36,528 bases of DNA, from positions 1 through 36,528 of the forward strand of contig CADASI010000084.1 in the NCBI GenBank assembly GCA_902790525.1. Reading direction: 5' to 3'. A model generated the notes under the pieces. It searched no databases and was not told the origin of the DNA. It was given only the letters and a program-made list of their open reading frames with translations. A program made the translations under genes and the position numbers. Shown here in pieces: positions 1-7,168 of the stretch; position 1 is the first letter of the stretch, and the number at the start of each line of letters is the position of its first letter. The DNA is from an uncultured Eubacteriales bacterium (GTDB lineage Bacteria > Bacillota > Clostridia > Christensenellales > Aristaeellaceae).

Positions 1-1
1 C

Positions 2-1570
2 CCTGCCCCCGCGCCCGCGCCCGAACCGGCCCCCGCGCCCGAACCGGCCCCCGCCCCCGCGCCTGAACCGGCCCCCGCGCCGGAGCCTGCGCCGGAGCCC
101 GCGCCCGAACCGGCGCCCGAGGCGCAGATCGCGCTGCTGTCGCTGTTCGTGGCGCATGCCGAAGACGGCATCAACGAGGAATTCGTCAATGCGGAAGTGG
201 CGAAAAAGATGAATTCCCCCGAGGTCCAGGCGCAGATCAACGCGCAGGTGGAAGAAGAGATGAAATCCCCCGAGGTGCAAAGAAAGATCAGTGCCCTGAT
301 TCAGGAGCAGATGGAGAACCCCGACAACATCGCCGCGGCTCAGGCCGAGGGCGAGAGGATCGTGCGGGAAAAGGTGACCGCCGCCGTGCGCCAGAAGGTG
401 GAGCAGCAGGTCCGTGCGACGCTGAAGGGCATGAGCGAGGCGCAGATCCAGGCGCTGGTCGACGAGAAGCTGGCCTCCGACGCGGTGAAATCGCAGATCG
501 AGGCAGCCTATCAGCAGCAGCTCGCCTCCCCGGACACCCAGGCGCTGATCGCCGCGGAGACGGACAAGCAGATGGCCTCCGACGCGGTGAAGGCCCAGAT
601 CGAGGCGGAAATCGAAAAGCAGATGGCAAGCGACACCGTGCGGCAGATGGTGGAGGCAGAGGTCGAAAAGCAGATGAAGTCCGACATGGTCAAAAAGCTG
701 ATCAATGAAAACGTCAAGAAGCAGTTGAAGACCAAGAAGGTGCGCAAGCTGATCGACGCCACGATCTCCGAACAGATGTCCTCCGGCAAGGTCAAGCGGA
801 TCATCGAGGAGAACATCGAGGATCAGAAGCACAAGCCCGCCTACCTGAACGCGGTGGCGGACGCGCTGGAGGAAAACGGCAAGGACGGCGAGGCCTACAC
901 CACGCTGGCCGACCTGAAGCGCGACCTGGCGGACGTGGAGGAGTTCTACAACGGCGTGCAGGACTACACCGCGGCGGTGGGCCAGGCGGCGGACGGCGCG
1001 CGGACCATCCACAGCGGCTCGGACGACCTGCTCAGCGGCGTGCAGCAGCTCGACGAGGGCTCGGGCGCGCTCGAGGAGGGCGCGAGCCAACTCGCCGGCG
1101 GCGCGTCGGAGCTCTCCGACGGCGCATCGCAGTTGAGCGACGGCACTTTCAGCCTGCTGGACGGCGCGGAGCAGCTGAGCGGCGGCACCGGCGACCTGCT
1201 GGAGGGCACCCAGGCGCTGCTGGACGGCGCGGGCGACCTGCTGGACGGCGCGGAGCTGTTGGACCTGGGCGCATTGGACCTGTCCGACGGCGCGCACCAG
1301 CTCGACGAGGGCGCGAGCGCCCTGCTGGACGGCGCGAAGGAGCTCCACGAGGGCATGCAGTCGCTGAGGGACGGCCTGGAGACCTTCGATGAGGAGGCGA
1401 TCCAGAAGGTCGTCGACTACGTCGACAACGACCTCGGAACGGTGTCCGACCGCGCGCACGCCATGATCGACGCGATGCGGGACTACGGCGCCTATGCCGG
1501 AAACGCCGAGGGCAAGACCGCCCTGACGCAGTTCCTGATCAAGACCGAGGGCGTCGAAGCGGAGGAATAA
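2..1570 (+). CDS. Pro/Ala-Glu-rich, coiled-coil protein with L-x-x-G heptads (5' end outside window)
   Basis: The reading frame is open from base 2, so the N-terminus lies upstream of the window; a GTG at 149 is the first internal candidate start but is unlikely to be the true one. Visible order: a Pro-Ala-Pro-Glu tract (bases 2-118), a helical region with a 17-residue period (consensus like ASDAVKAQIEAEIEKQM, about 190-830), a short linker, then 17 uninterrupted heptads of the type L-x-x-G-x-x-x (LLDGAEQ, LSDGASQ and so on, 1028-1384), and a C-terminal part ending near KTALTQFLIKTEG. Such L-x-x-G heptads occur in YhgE/Pip-type proteins and in extracytoplasmic loops of some Firmicute MMPL/RND proteins. 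I infer an extracytoplasmic rod-like partner of the MMPL protein encoded next. The biochemical function is unknown, and any membrane segment or signal peptide would be outside the window. Confidence 0.8.
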   Translation, partial: PAPAPAPEPAPAPEPAPAPAPEPAPAPEPAPEPAPEPAPEAQIALLSLFVAHAEDGINEEFVNAEVAKKMNSPEVQAQINAQVEEEMKSPEVQRKISALIQEQMENPDNIAAAQAEGERIVREKVTAAVRQKVEQQVRATLKGMSEAQIQALVDEKLASDAVKSQIEAAYQQQLASPDTQALIAAETDKQMASDAVKAQIEAEIEKQMASDTVRQMVEAEVEKQMKSDMVKKLINENVKKQLKTKKVRKLIDATISEQMSSGKVKRIIEENIEDQKHKPAYLNAVADALEENGKDGEAYTTLADLKRDLADVEEFYNGVQDYTAAVGQAADGARTIHSGSDDLLSGVQQLDEGSGALEEGASQLAGGASELSDGASQLSDGTFSLLDGAEQLSGGTGDLLEGTQALLDGAGDLLDGAELLDLGALDLSDGAHQLDEGASALLDGAKELHEGMQSLRDGLETFDEEAIQKVVDYVDNDLGTVSDRAHAMIDAMRDYGAYAGNAEGKTALTQFLIKTEGVEAEE

Positions 1571-1576
1571 TACGCA

Positions 1577-1619
1577 CGCTCCCGCGCGTTCCGGGCCAAA
1601 TCCCCGGCGCGCGGGAGCG
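1577..1619 (+). promoter_or_regulatory. GC-rich intercistronic hairpin
   Basis: Arms CGCTCCCGCGCG (1577-1588) and CGCGCGGGAGCG (1608-1619) pair perfectly, with a further inner CCGGG/CCCGG pairing. No T-run follows, so it is not a standard intrinsic terminator. It ends just before the ribosome-binding site of the MMPL gene and could stabilise or attenuate the transcript; this role is inferred. Confidence 0.5.
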
Positions 1620-1648
1620 GCATGTTGACATCAATGGAGGCTTTGAAC

Positions 1649-3724
1649 TTGAAGCAGATCGGTAAACTCATCGCCAGGTTCAGGATACTGGTGATCATAC
1701 TGGCCGTGGCGCTGCTGGTGCCCTCCGGCATCGGCTACCTGAAAACCCGGGTCAATTACGACATACTGAGCTATCTGCCCGACAGCCTGGACACGGTCTA
1801 CGGCCAGGATGTGATGGTGGAGGACTTCGGCTCGGGCGCGTTCTCGATGATCATCGTCGAGGGCATGAATAAGAAGGACACCGCCGCGCTGGAGAAGCAG
1901 CTCGAGGGTGTGGACCACGTCAAGGAGGTGCTCTGGTACGACGACGCGCTGAGCATCGAGATGCCCGAGGCCATGCTGCCCAAGCGGGTGCGGGACATAT
2001 TCTTCCACGACGACGCCACCATGATGATCGCACTGTTTGACAACACCACCTCCTCCGAAAACACCATGAAGGCCATCGCCGACATGCGCGGCATCGTCAG
2101 CAAGCAGTGCTACATCAGCGGCATGGCGGGCATCGTCACGGACATCAAGAACCTGGCCATGCAGGAGATGCCGGTGTACGTGGTCATCGCCGCGCTGCTG
2201 TCGCTGTTGGTGCTGACGCTCACCACCACCTCCTTCGTGGTGCCGTTCCTGTTTCTGTCCAGCATCGGCGTGGCCATCGTGTACAACATGGGCACCAACG
2301 TGCTCCTGGGGCAGATCTCCTACATCACCCAGGCGCTGGTGGCGGTGTTGCAGCTGGGCGTCACGATGGACTACTCCATATTCCTGCTGCACAGCTACGA
2401 GGTGGCGCGCGAAGAGCACGAGGACCGCAACGAGGCCATGGGCGTGGCCATATCGGAGACCTTCGTGTCGGTCATCGGGTCCTCCGTCACCACGGTGGCG
2501 GGCTTCGCGGCGCTGATCTTCATGACCTTCGCCCTCGGCAAGGACCTGGGCATCGTCATGATCAAGGGCGTGGTGATCGGCGTGCTGTGCTGCATCACCT
2601 TCCTGCCCGCCATGATACTGACCTTCGAGGGCCTGATCGAAAAGACCCGGCATCGCGCCTTCCTGCCGAGCATGGACGGCGTGTCCGACTTCATCATGAA
2701 GCACACCGGGATATGGATCGTGATCTTCCTGCTGGTGGTCTACCCGGCCTTTAGGGGCAACAACGGCGTGCAGCTCTACTACAACATCGACAAGGGCCTG
2801 CCCGACACGCTGGACAGCGCCATTGCCAACAAGAAGCTGTCCGAGGAGTTCAACATGAGCAACGTGCACGTGCTGATGGTGGACAGCCAGCTCTCCGCCC
2901 GGGACAAGACGAAGATGATGGATGAGATCGAGGCGGTGGACGGGGTCCAGTGGGTGCTGGGGCTGAACAGCTTCACCGGCGACCTGCTGCCGGAGGACAT
3001 GCTGCCCGACAAGCTGACCTCCAAGCTGCGCACGAAGAACAACGAGCTGATGATGGTCTGCTCGGACTACTCCGCCGCTACCCCCGAGGTCAACGCGCAG
3101 ATCGCCGAGATCCAGGAGATCGCCCGAAGCTATGACCCCAAGTCCATGGTCATCGGCGAGGCGCCGCTGATGAAGGACCTGGAGGACGTCACCTCCGTGG
3201 ACCTGGTGACCGTCAACACCGTCTCCGTGGCGGCCATATTCATCATCGTGATGCTGGTGTTCAAGTCGCTGACGCTGCCGGCGATACTGCTGACGGTCAT
3301 CGAGTTCGCCATATTCATCAACATGGCCTGGGCCTACTACACCGGCGTGCACCAGCCCTTCGTGGCCCCCGTGGTGGTGGGCACCATACAGCTCGGCGCG
3401 ACGGTGGACTACGCCATACTGATGACCACCCACTACGTGCGCCAGCGCCAGGCCGGCAAGGGCAAGCGCGAGGCTGTGTCCGCGGCGCACCGCTCGTCCG
3501 TGGTGTCCATCATCACCAGCGGCCTGAGCCTGTTCGCGGCCACCGTGGGCGTGGCGCTGTACTCCAATGTGGATATGATCCGCGCCATCGTCATACTGCT
3601 CGCCCGCGGCGCGCTGATCAGCATGGTGGTCGTGATCGTGCTGCTGCCCGCGATGCTGCTGGCCTTCGACAAGGTGATCTGCTATACCACCGTGGGCATG
3701 AAGAAATGCGCGAAGAATACGTGA
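1649..3724 (+). CDS. MMPL/RND-family membrane transporter
   Basis: The protein has about 691 residues and two homologous halves: a first membrane helix (about residues 8-28), a large extracytoplasmic loop starting with KTRVNYDILSYLP, a bundle of five helices, then a seventh helix, a second loop and a second bundle. Repeated motifs QLGVTMDYSIFLLHSY and QLGATVDYAILMTTHY mark the paired proton-relay helices of the MMPL/RND superfamily. These proteins move lipids, peptides or drugs using the proton gradient; the substrate here is unknown. I chose the TTG at 1649 because a good ribosome site (GGAGG, 1636-1640) lies 8 bases upstream and the product then starts KQIGKLIARFRILVII as relatives do; ATG 1622 is the alternative. 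The upstream coiled-coil gene probably belongs to the same operon. Isoleucine codon choice is strikingly context dependent (see findings). Confidence 0.9.
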   Translation: MKQIGKLIARFRILVIILAVALLVPSGIGYLKTRVNYDILSYLPDSLDTVYGQDVMVEDFGSGAFSMIIVEGMNKKDTAALEKQLEGVDHVKEVLWYDDALSIEMPEAMLPKRVRDIFFHDDATMMIALFDNTTSSENTMKAIADMRGIVSKQCYISGMAGIVTDIKNLAMQEMPVYVVIAALLSLLVLTLTTTSFVVPFLFLSSIGVAIVYNMGTNVLLGQISYITQALVAVLQLGVTMDYSIFLLHSYEVAREEHEDRNEAMGVAISETFVSVIGSSVTTVAGFAALIFMTFALGKDLGIVMIKGVVIGVLCCITFLPAMILTFEGLIEKTRHRAFLPSMDGVSDFIMKHTGIWIVIFLLVVYPAFRGNNGVQLYYNIDKGLPDTLDSAIANKKLSEEFNMSNVHVLMVDSQLSARDKTKMMDEIEAVDGVQWVLGLNSFTGDLLPEDMLPDKLTSKLRTKNNELMMVCSDYSAATPEVNAQIAEIQEIARSYDPKSMVIGEAPLMKDLEDVTSVDLVTVNTVSVAAIFIIVMLVFKSLTLPAILLTVIEFAIFINMAWAYYTGVHQPFVAPVVVGTIQLGATVDYAILMTTHYVRQRQAGKGKREAVSAAHRSSVVSIITSGLSLFAATVGVALYSNVDMIRAIVILLARGALISMVVVIVLLPAMLLAFDKVICYTTVGMKKCAKNT

Positions 3725-3734
3725 AACACATAAA

Positions 3735-3776
3735 AAAGCCCCCGGCGCGTTCCTGTGGAACGCGCCGGGGTGCTTT
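3735..3776. terminator. Bidirectional intrinsic terminator
   Basis: CCCGGCGCGTTCC (3741-3753), a TGT loop and GGAACGCGCCGGG (3757-3769) form a 13-bp stem. An A-run precedes it (3732-3737) and GCTTTGTT follows, so it can end the MMPL transcript from the left and the small gene at 3779-3904 from the right. Confidence 0.88.
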
Positions 3777-3778
3777 GT

Positions 3779-3904
3779 TCACGAGGCGACCTCCTCGATA
3801 ATCCGGCTCTCGACGAGCATCTCGATGTAATCCTCAAATTCTGGATCATCCGCTGACGGAACCTGGTTAATCCGGCTGAGCCATCGGTTCAGTTTGTCGT
3901 TCAT
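3779..3904 (-). CDS. Small acidic protein, 41 residues, unknown
   Basis: A complete short reading frame starts MNDKLNRWLSRINQVPSADD and ends ESRIIEEVAS. A ribosome site (GGGGGAGA) lies 7 bases before the ATG, a TTGCCC-17-TATAAT promoter lies about 40 bases upstream, and the stop codon is followed by a shared terminator, so it looks like a real single-gene unit. The sequence is predicted helical, soluble and acidic towards the C-terminus, with no signal peptide or membrane segment. I do not recognise the family; a small regulator or stress protein is possible, but nothing in the sequence proves that. Confidence 0.7.
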   Translation of the reverse strand: MNDKLNRWLSRINQVPSADDPEFEDYIEMLVESRIIEEVAS

Positions 3905-3943
3905 GGAAGCGTCTCCCCCATATGTTGTGGTCATCCATACGAT

Positions 3944-3972
3944 ATTATACCGTATAGGGGAGGGTAGGGCAA
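3944..3972 (-). promoter_or_regulatory. Sigma-A promoter of the 41-residue gene
   Basis: On the minus strand, TTGCCC (3967-3972) and a perfect TATAAT (3944-3949) are separated by 17 bases. The same hexamer pair occurs before the HAD gene (24191-24219). Confidence 0.8.
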
Positions 3973-4030
3973 TGGCGCGGGGCGAAATGTCAAATTATTG
4001 TCGAAAGCTGGCCCGCGCGCGCATCTGTGG

Positions 4031-4432
4031 TCAGAACCGCAACTCCTCCGGCGCCGCCGTAAAGGAGGCGAACGTGGCGACCGCGTCCCTGAAGTACAGC
4101 ACCTGGGTGTTGCCGTCGTCGGGGCTGTACATGGCCTTGAGGGTGGGGTACTTCTCCAGCATGGCGACCTTCGGCTCCCGGCGGTCGTCGTTCACCAGCT
4201 CGCCCGCGACGCGCAGCCACTGGCCGCCGTGGAAGGCGCAGATCTCGACCTTCGGGTTTGCCGCGATCTGCCGGGAGACGGGCTTTGCCTTGCCGGTCTG
4301 GATGTACAGCCTGCCCTCGTAGACCATGGCCGTGCCAAAGGGGCGCACCCGGGGCTGATCCCCCTCCGATGTCGCCAGATAATAGGTCTTTGCGTCGTCC
4401 AGGAACTGGCACACGCGCTCGATGTTGCTCAT
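4031..4432 (-). CDS. Pyridoxamine 5'-phosphate oxidase-like flavoprotein
   Basis: The 133-residue protein has the split-barrel PNPOx pattern: an N-terminal helix, a strand with TYYLATSEGDQPRVRPFG, then LYIQTGKAKPVSRQIAANPK and ICAFHGGQWLRVAGE. Members of this size bind FMN or F420 and act as small oxidoreductases or reductase-like proteins; true vitamin B6 oxidase activity is not implied, because the full PdxH C-terminal substrate region is absent. A good ribosome site (AAGGAGA) sits 8 bases before the ATG. It lies 38 bases downstream of the SH3b gene on the same strand, so the two are probably co-transcribed. The cofactor and substrate are not determinable here. Confidence 0.85.
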   Translation of the reverse strand: MSNIERVCQFLDDAKTYYLATSEGDQPRVRPFGTAMVYEGRLYIQTGKAKPVSRQIAANPKVEICAFHGGQWLRVAGELVNDDRREPKVAMLEKYPTLKAMYSPDDGNTQVLYFRDAVATFASFTAAPEELRF

Positions 4433-4470
4433 ATCGCGTCTCTCCTTTCAAAAATGTGCACCGGGTACGC

Positions 4471-4944
4471 TCAGCCCGCCTTTTTCAGCAGGTCCGAGCG
4501 CACGTAGCCCTTCTTGCCCTCGACGGTCTTGACGTGCGTCCAGCCGCCGGAGACGGACAGCACCTTCACATAGGTCCCCGCCTTGAGGGTCTTGATCAGC
4601 GTCGAACCGGCCCGGGGCTTCCTGCGGAGGTTGACCTTGCCGGTCGTCTTGTACACCTTGCCCGAATCGGCCGAGCCAAGCGCCCTGACGTGGTCGCGGA
4701 AGATGTAGCCGACCCGCCCGTCCGGGGTGATGATCTTGTAGTAGGCCTTGTTGGCCCGGGCCGTGGAGATCACCTTGGTCCCCTTGTCGAGGGAGGTGAT
4801 GATGTCGGAGGGACCGGGGCTCTTGCGGACCCGCGCGTCCTGTACGATCACCTTCATGTACGTCCACTTCGCGGCGGACGCAGACAGGGTGGGCAGGGTC
4901 AGCACGACGATGAGCAGCAGGGACACAATCAGTTTTCTCTTCAT
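4471..4944 (-). CDS. Secreted protein with two bacterial SH3 (SH3b) domains
   Basis: The 157-residue protein starts with a signal peptide (MKRKLIVSLLLIVVLTLPTL, cleavage probably after SASA). It is followed by two SH3b repeats: residues about 30-85 (VRKSPGPSDIITSLDKGTKV, then YYKIITPDGRVGYIF) and about 93-155 (KVNLRRKPRAGSTLIKTLKA, then WTHVKTVEGKKGYVRSDLL). SH3b domains usually bind peptidoglycan or other wall polymers. There is no attached hydrolase domain, so it is likely a wall-binding or accessory protein. A possible -10 box TACAAT lies at 4983-4988 on the minus strand, with only a poor -35. It is the first gene of a likely two-gene unit with the PNPOx-like gene. Confidence 0.85.
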   Translation of the reverse strand: MKRKLIVSLLLIVVLTLPTLSASAAKWTYMKVIVQDARVRKSPGPSDIITSLDKGTKVISTARANKAYYKIITPDGRVGYIFRDHVRALGSADSGKVYKTTGKVNLRRKPRAGSTLIKTLKAGTYVKVLSVSGGWTHVKTVEGKKGYVRSDLLKKAG

Positions 4945-5031
4945 AAAAAACCCTCCGTACGGCGCGTCTGTGTTTCAACAGGATTGTAACACAAAAGGCT
5001 GGAAATGCTACAACAATCCTATGACAAATGA

Positions 5032-5060
5032 TTGACTTTTTGAGCGTTTTGCGCTATAAT
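5032..5060 (+). promoter_or_regulatory. Strong sigma-A promoter of the secreted 174-residue gene
   Basis: TTGACT (5032-5037) and TATAAT (5055-5060) are 17 bases apart, one mismatch from full consensus. Confidence 0.9.
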
Positions 5061-5121
5061 GTCGCGTGGTTGAGACAACCGAATATCGAGTGGGGAGCGA
5101 ACCCCGGAAGGAGAAAACACC

Positions 5122-5646
5122 ATGAAGAAGTTTTTGGCTGTCGTTCTGGCACTGTGCCTGATGATGACCGTCGCGCTGGCTGAGGAGTCCAACACGATAA
5201 ACTGGGAAGACATTGAGCCCGCGCTGGAGGCCGGCGGCGTGACCGGTCAGTTCTACACCTTCGACGAGATCTCCATCAAGATGTGGCTGCCCGACGGCAT
5301 CAATGCCACCGAGCTCACCGACGAGGACAAGGCGAACGGTTACATCGGCTACTTCATGCCCGACGATCAGTCCGGCGCTGTCGCCGTGATGTATGTCGAC
5401 GTGCAGGGTATGACTCTCGAGCAGTACGCCGAGCAGCTGGCCACCATGGACGGCGTGACCGAGGTCGAGACGGGCACCGTGAACGGCTTCCCCTGCGTCA
5501 CCTACAAGATGCCCGAGCAGGACAGCGTGAGCGTCACCTTCACCACCGAGGCCGGCTATGCGCTGGAAGTGACCTGCACGCCCATGTCCGTAGAGAATGC
5601 CGATCTGGTTTGGGGCGCTGTCATCGCGTCCATTCAGGCGGAATAA
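5122..5646 (+). CDS. Secreted protein of unknown function, 174 residues
   Basis: A clear signal peptide (MKKFLAVVLALCLMMTVALA) precedes a soluble, acidic domain of about 150 residues. It contains FDEISIKMWLPDGINATEL, a stretch like MYVDVQGMTLEQYAEQLA and a strand pair near YALEVTCTPMSVENADLVW. The layout (a central helix after a strand, and a C-terminal ASIQAE helix) resembles small exported proteins common in gut Clostridia that lack an assigned function. It is transcribed alone from a near-consensus promoter, with ribosome site GGAAGGAG, and ends at a strong terminator, so it is probably well expressed. No catalytic motif is visible. Confidence 0.85.
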   Translation: MKKFLAVVLALCLMMTVALAEESNTINWEDIEPALEAGGVTGQFYTFDEISIKMWLPDGINATELTDEDKANGYIGYFMPDDQSGAVAVMYVDVQGMTLEQYAEQLATMDGVTEVETGTVNGFPCVTYKMPEQDSVSVTFTTEAGYALEVTCTPMSVENADLVWGAVIASIQAE

Positions 5647-5664
5647 GGCACCCATATCGCATAC

Positions 5665-5696
5665 AAAAAAAGCGCGTCCAGCGGGACGCGCTTTTT
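5665..5696. terminator. Bidirectional intrinsic terminator
   Basis: AGCGCGTCC (5671-5679), an AGCG loop and GGACGCGCT (5684-5692), flanked by an A-run before and a T-run after. It serves the two convergent genes at 5122-5646 and 5707-6837. Confidence 0.93.
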
Positions 5697-5706
5697 GTCA
5701 TGCTTG

Positions 5707-6837
5707 TCATGCTTTTTTCTTCGCCTCGTAAAGCCTGCGGTCGGCGGCATCGAGGGCGTCCTTCAGGCTCTCCCCGCGCCGCGCCGTGGCCACGCCGACG
5801 CTCACGCTCAGCGCGTAGGGCGCGCGGGCCTTTTCGTTCAGCCTTGCCAGCGTATCGTGGATGCGCTCCGTCAGCGCGTCGACGACGGACGGGGACTCGG
5901 CGCTGACCAGCACCACGAACTCGTCCCCGCCGTACCGGGCGATATTGGCCTGCCGGGCAAGGCCGCCGCAGGACTGGCGGAGGGCGTCGGCGATGCGGCA
6001 CAGCGCCGCGTCCCCCTGGATGTGCCCGTAGGTGTCGTTGATCGACTTGAACTTGTTGGCGTCGATCAGCATAACGTACAGCGGCGTCGGGTCGGCGGAG
6101 GCCTGCCACTGTTCATAGTGATACATGAGCTGCTTGCGGTTGTTCAGGTGGGTCAGCGGGTCGACGGCGATCATCGCGTCCAGCCAGTTCTGGTAGAGGA
6201 TCAGCGTGGCCATCGACAGCGCGGCGCAGGCCAGCGGGACCTGCGGGTAGAGGAACTGCACGATGCCCGCCCCGGCGGGGGCCACCGGGAACAGCGACAG
6301 CGCGATGAGGGTCTTCCGGTCCGCGCCCGGCCGGTGGGTGAGCACGCCGATCAGCGCGTGCCCCGAGGCGGCCAGCACGTAGACGTAGGCCAGCAGGTAC
6401 TGCACGGCGAACAGCGGGCCGCGGCGGTAGACGTTGCCCGCGTCCACGCTGAACAGCACGCCGGTGAATGCGTTGACCACCAGCAGCAGGCCCTCCGCCC
6501 ACACCAGCGCGGAGGACAGCCACACGTAGCGCCGCCGCTTCACAAACTCCGAGCCCTGGAGGTGCTCGAAGTAGATGAACCAGAAGTAGCACATCAGGGC
6601 GGTGCTGAAGAAGTACACGGTCTTCGCGGCCATCAGGCCGAAGCGGGAAAACGGCAGCGCCCCCAGCACGATCAGCGCCGCCGCGGTATCCGACAGAAAG
6701 AACACCACCTGGGCGTCGATGGCGTTGGAAAAGTTCCTCTGGGAGACCATCTTGGAGATGCCCAGGGTCTTGAAGCGTATGAACAGCACCAGCAGCACGG
6801 CCATGAGGTTGATTTCCAGATAGAGTACCGAAACCAT
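5707..6837 (-). CDS. Membrane diguanylate cyclase (GGDEF)
   Basis: The 376-residue protein has about six hydrophobic helices in residues 1-215 and a C-terminal GGDEF domain. The domain opens with DPLTHLNNRKQL, carries IDANKFKSINDTYGHIQGD, and has an intact YGGDEF signature (GGDEF at residues 303-307), so it should make c-di-GMP from two GTP at the cytoplasmic face. The usual inhibitory RxxD site seven residues before the arginine of RYGGDEF is not present (RQAN region instead), which suggests no classical product inhibition. A strong ribosome site (AGGAGG) and a minus-strand promoter (6886-6914) lie upstream. It is divergent from the EAL gene at 7169, a plausible antagonistic pair. Confidence 0.93.
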   Translation of the reverse strand: MVSVLYLEINLMAVLLVLFIRFKTLGISKMVSQRNFSNAIDAQVVFFLSDTAAALIVLGALPFSRFGLMAAKTVYFFSTALMCYFWFIYFEHLQGSEFVKRRRYVWLSSALVWAEGLLLVVNAFTGVLFSVDAGNVYRRGPLFAVQYLLAYVYVLAASGHALIGVLTHRPGADRKTLIALSLFPVAPAGAGIVQFLYPQVPLACAALSMATLILYQNWLDAMIAVDPLTHLNNRKQLMYHYEQWQASADPTPLYVMLIDANKFKSINDTYGHIQGDAALCRIADALRQSCGGLARQANIARYGGDEFVVLVSAESPSVVDALTERIHDTLARLNEKARAPYALSVSVGVATARRGESLKDALDAADRRLYEAKKKA

Positions 6838-6885
6838 GGCGGGTTCACCTCCTGCGCGTGGGCCGCATGTGTCTCATTTGTGATT

Positions 6886-6914
6886 AGTATAGCATGAAAA
6901 AACACGGCGCGCAA
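6886..6914 (-). promoter_or_regulatory. Promoter of the GGDEF gene
   Basis: On the minus strand TTGCGC (6909-6914) and TATACT (6886-6891) are 17 bases apart. The -35 box coincides with the start of the dispersed repeat that continues to 7030. Confidence 0.65.
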
Positions 6915-7030
6915 GATGGGCGAAAGCGTCGCCAGGGCTCACGCATGAATGACAGAACACTGTTCCCGATACCGCGAACCCAACGTAGGGACGCCCCATG
7001 GGGCGTCCGCGGACGCGCCGTGGCGCGTCC
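6911..7030. repeat. Dispersed palindromic repeat, copy 1
   Basis: This stretch recurs at 24216-24336, nearly identical over about 95 bases. It contains a perfect 20-base palindrome (6989-7008, GGACGCCCCATGGGGCGTCC), two bases, then a second near-perfect one (7011-7030, arms GGACGCGCC and GGCGCGTCC). It fills most of the 331-base gap between the GGDEF and EAL genes, lying between their divergent promoters. It looks like a REP- or MITE-type element with no coding capacity. Confidence 0.85.
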
Positions 7031-7073
7031 CTGAAGCGCCGCTGAATCGCCGTGCGCAGATCATCATTAGGGC

Positions 7074-7103
7074 TGGACAAACATGCCGTTAACGTGGTAT
7101 AAT
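7074..7103 (+). promoter_or_regulatory. Promoter of the EAL gene
   Basis: TGGACA (7074-7079) and TATAAT (7098-7103) are separated by 18 bases, just downstream of the palindromic repeat. Confidence 0.75.
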
Positions 7104-7168
7104 CAATAAGTATAACCTATACCCTGACGCGCGCGAAGGGATGCCATTACCAGGAGAGCGGGATTGAC

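Noticed and set aside
1625-1630. Perfect TTGACA box before the MMPL gene.
   Set aside because: No -10 box lies 16-19 bases downstream outside the ribosome site and start; coincidence.
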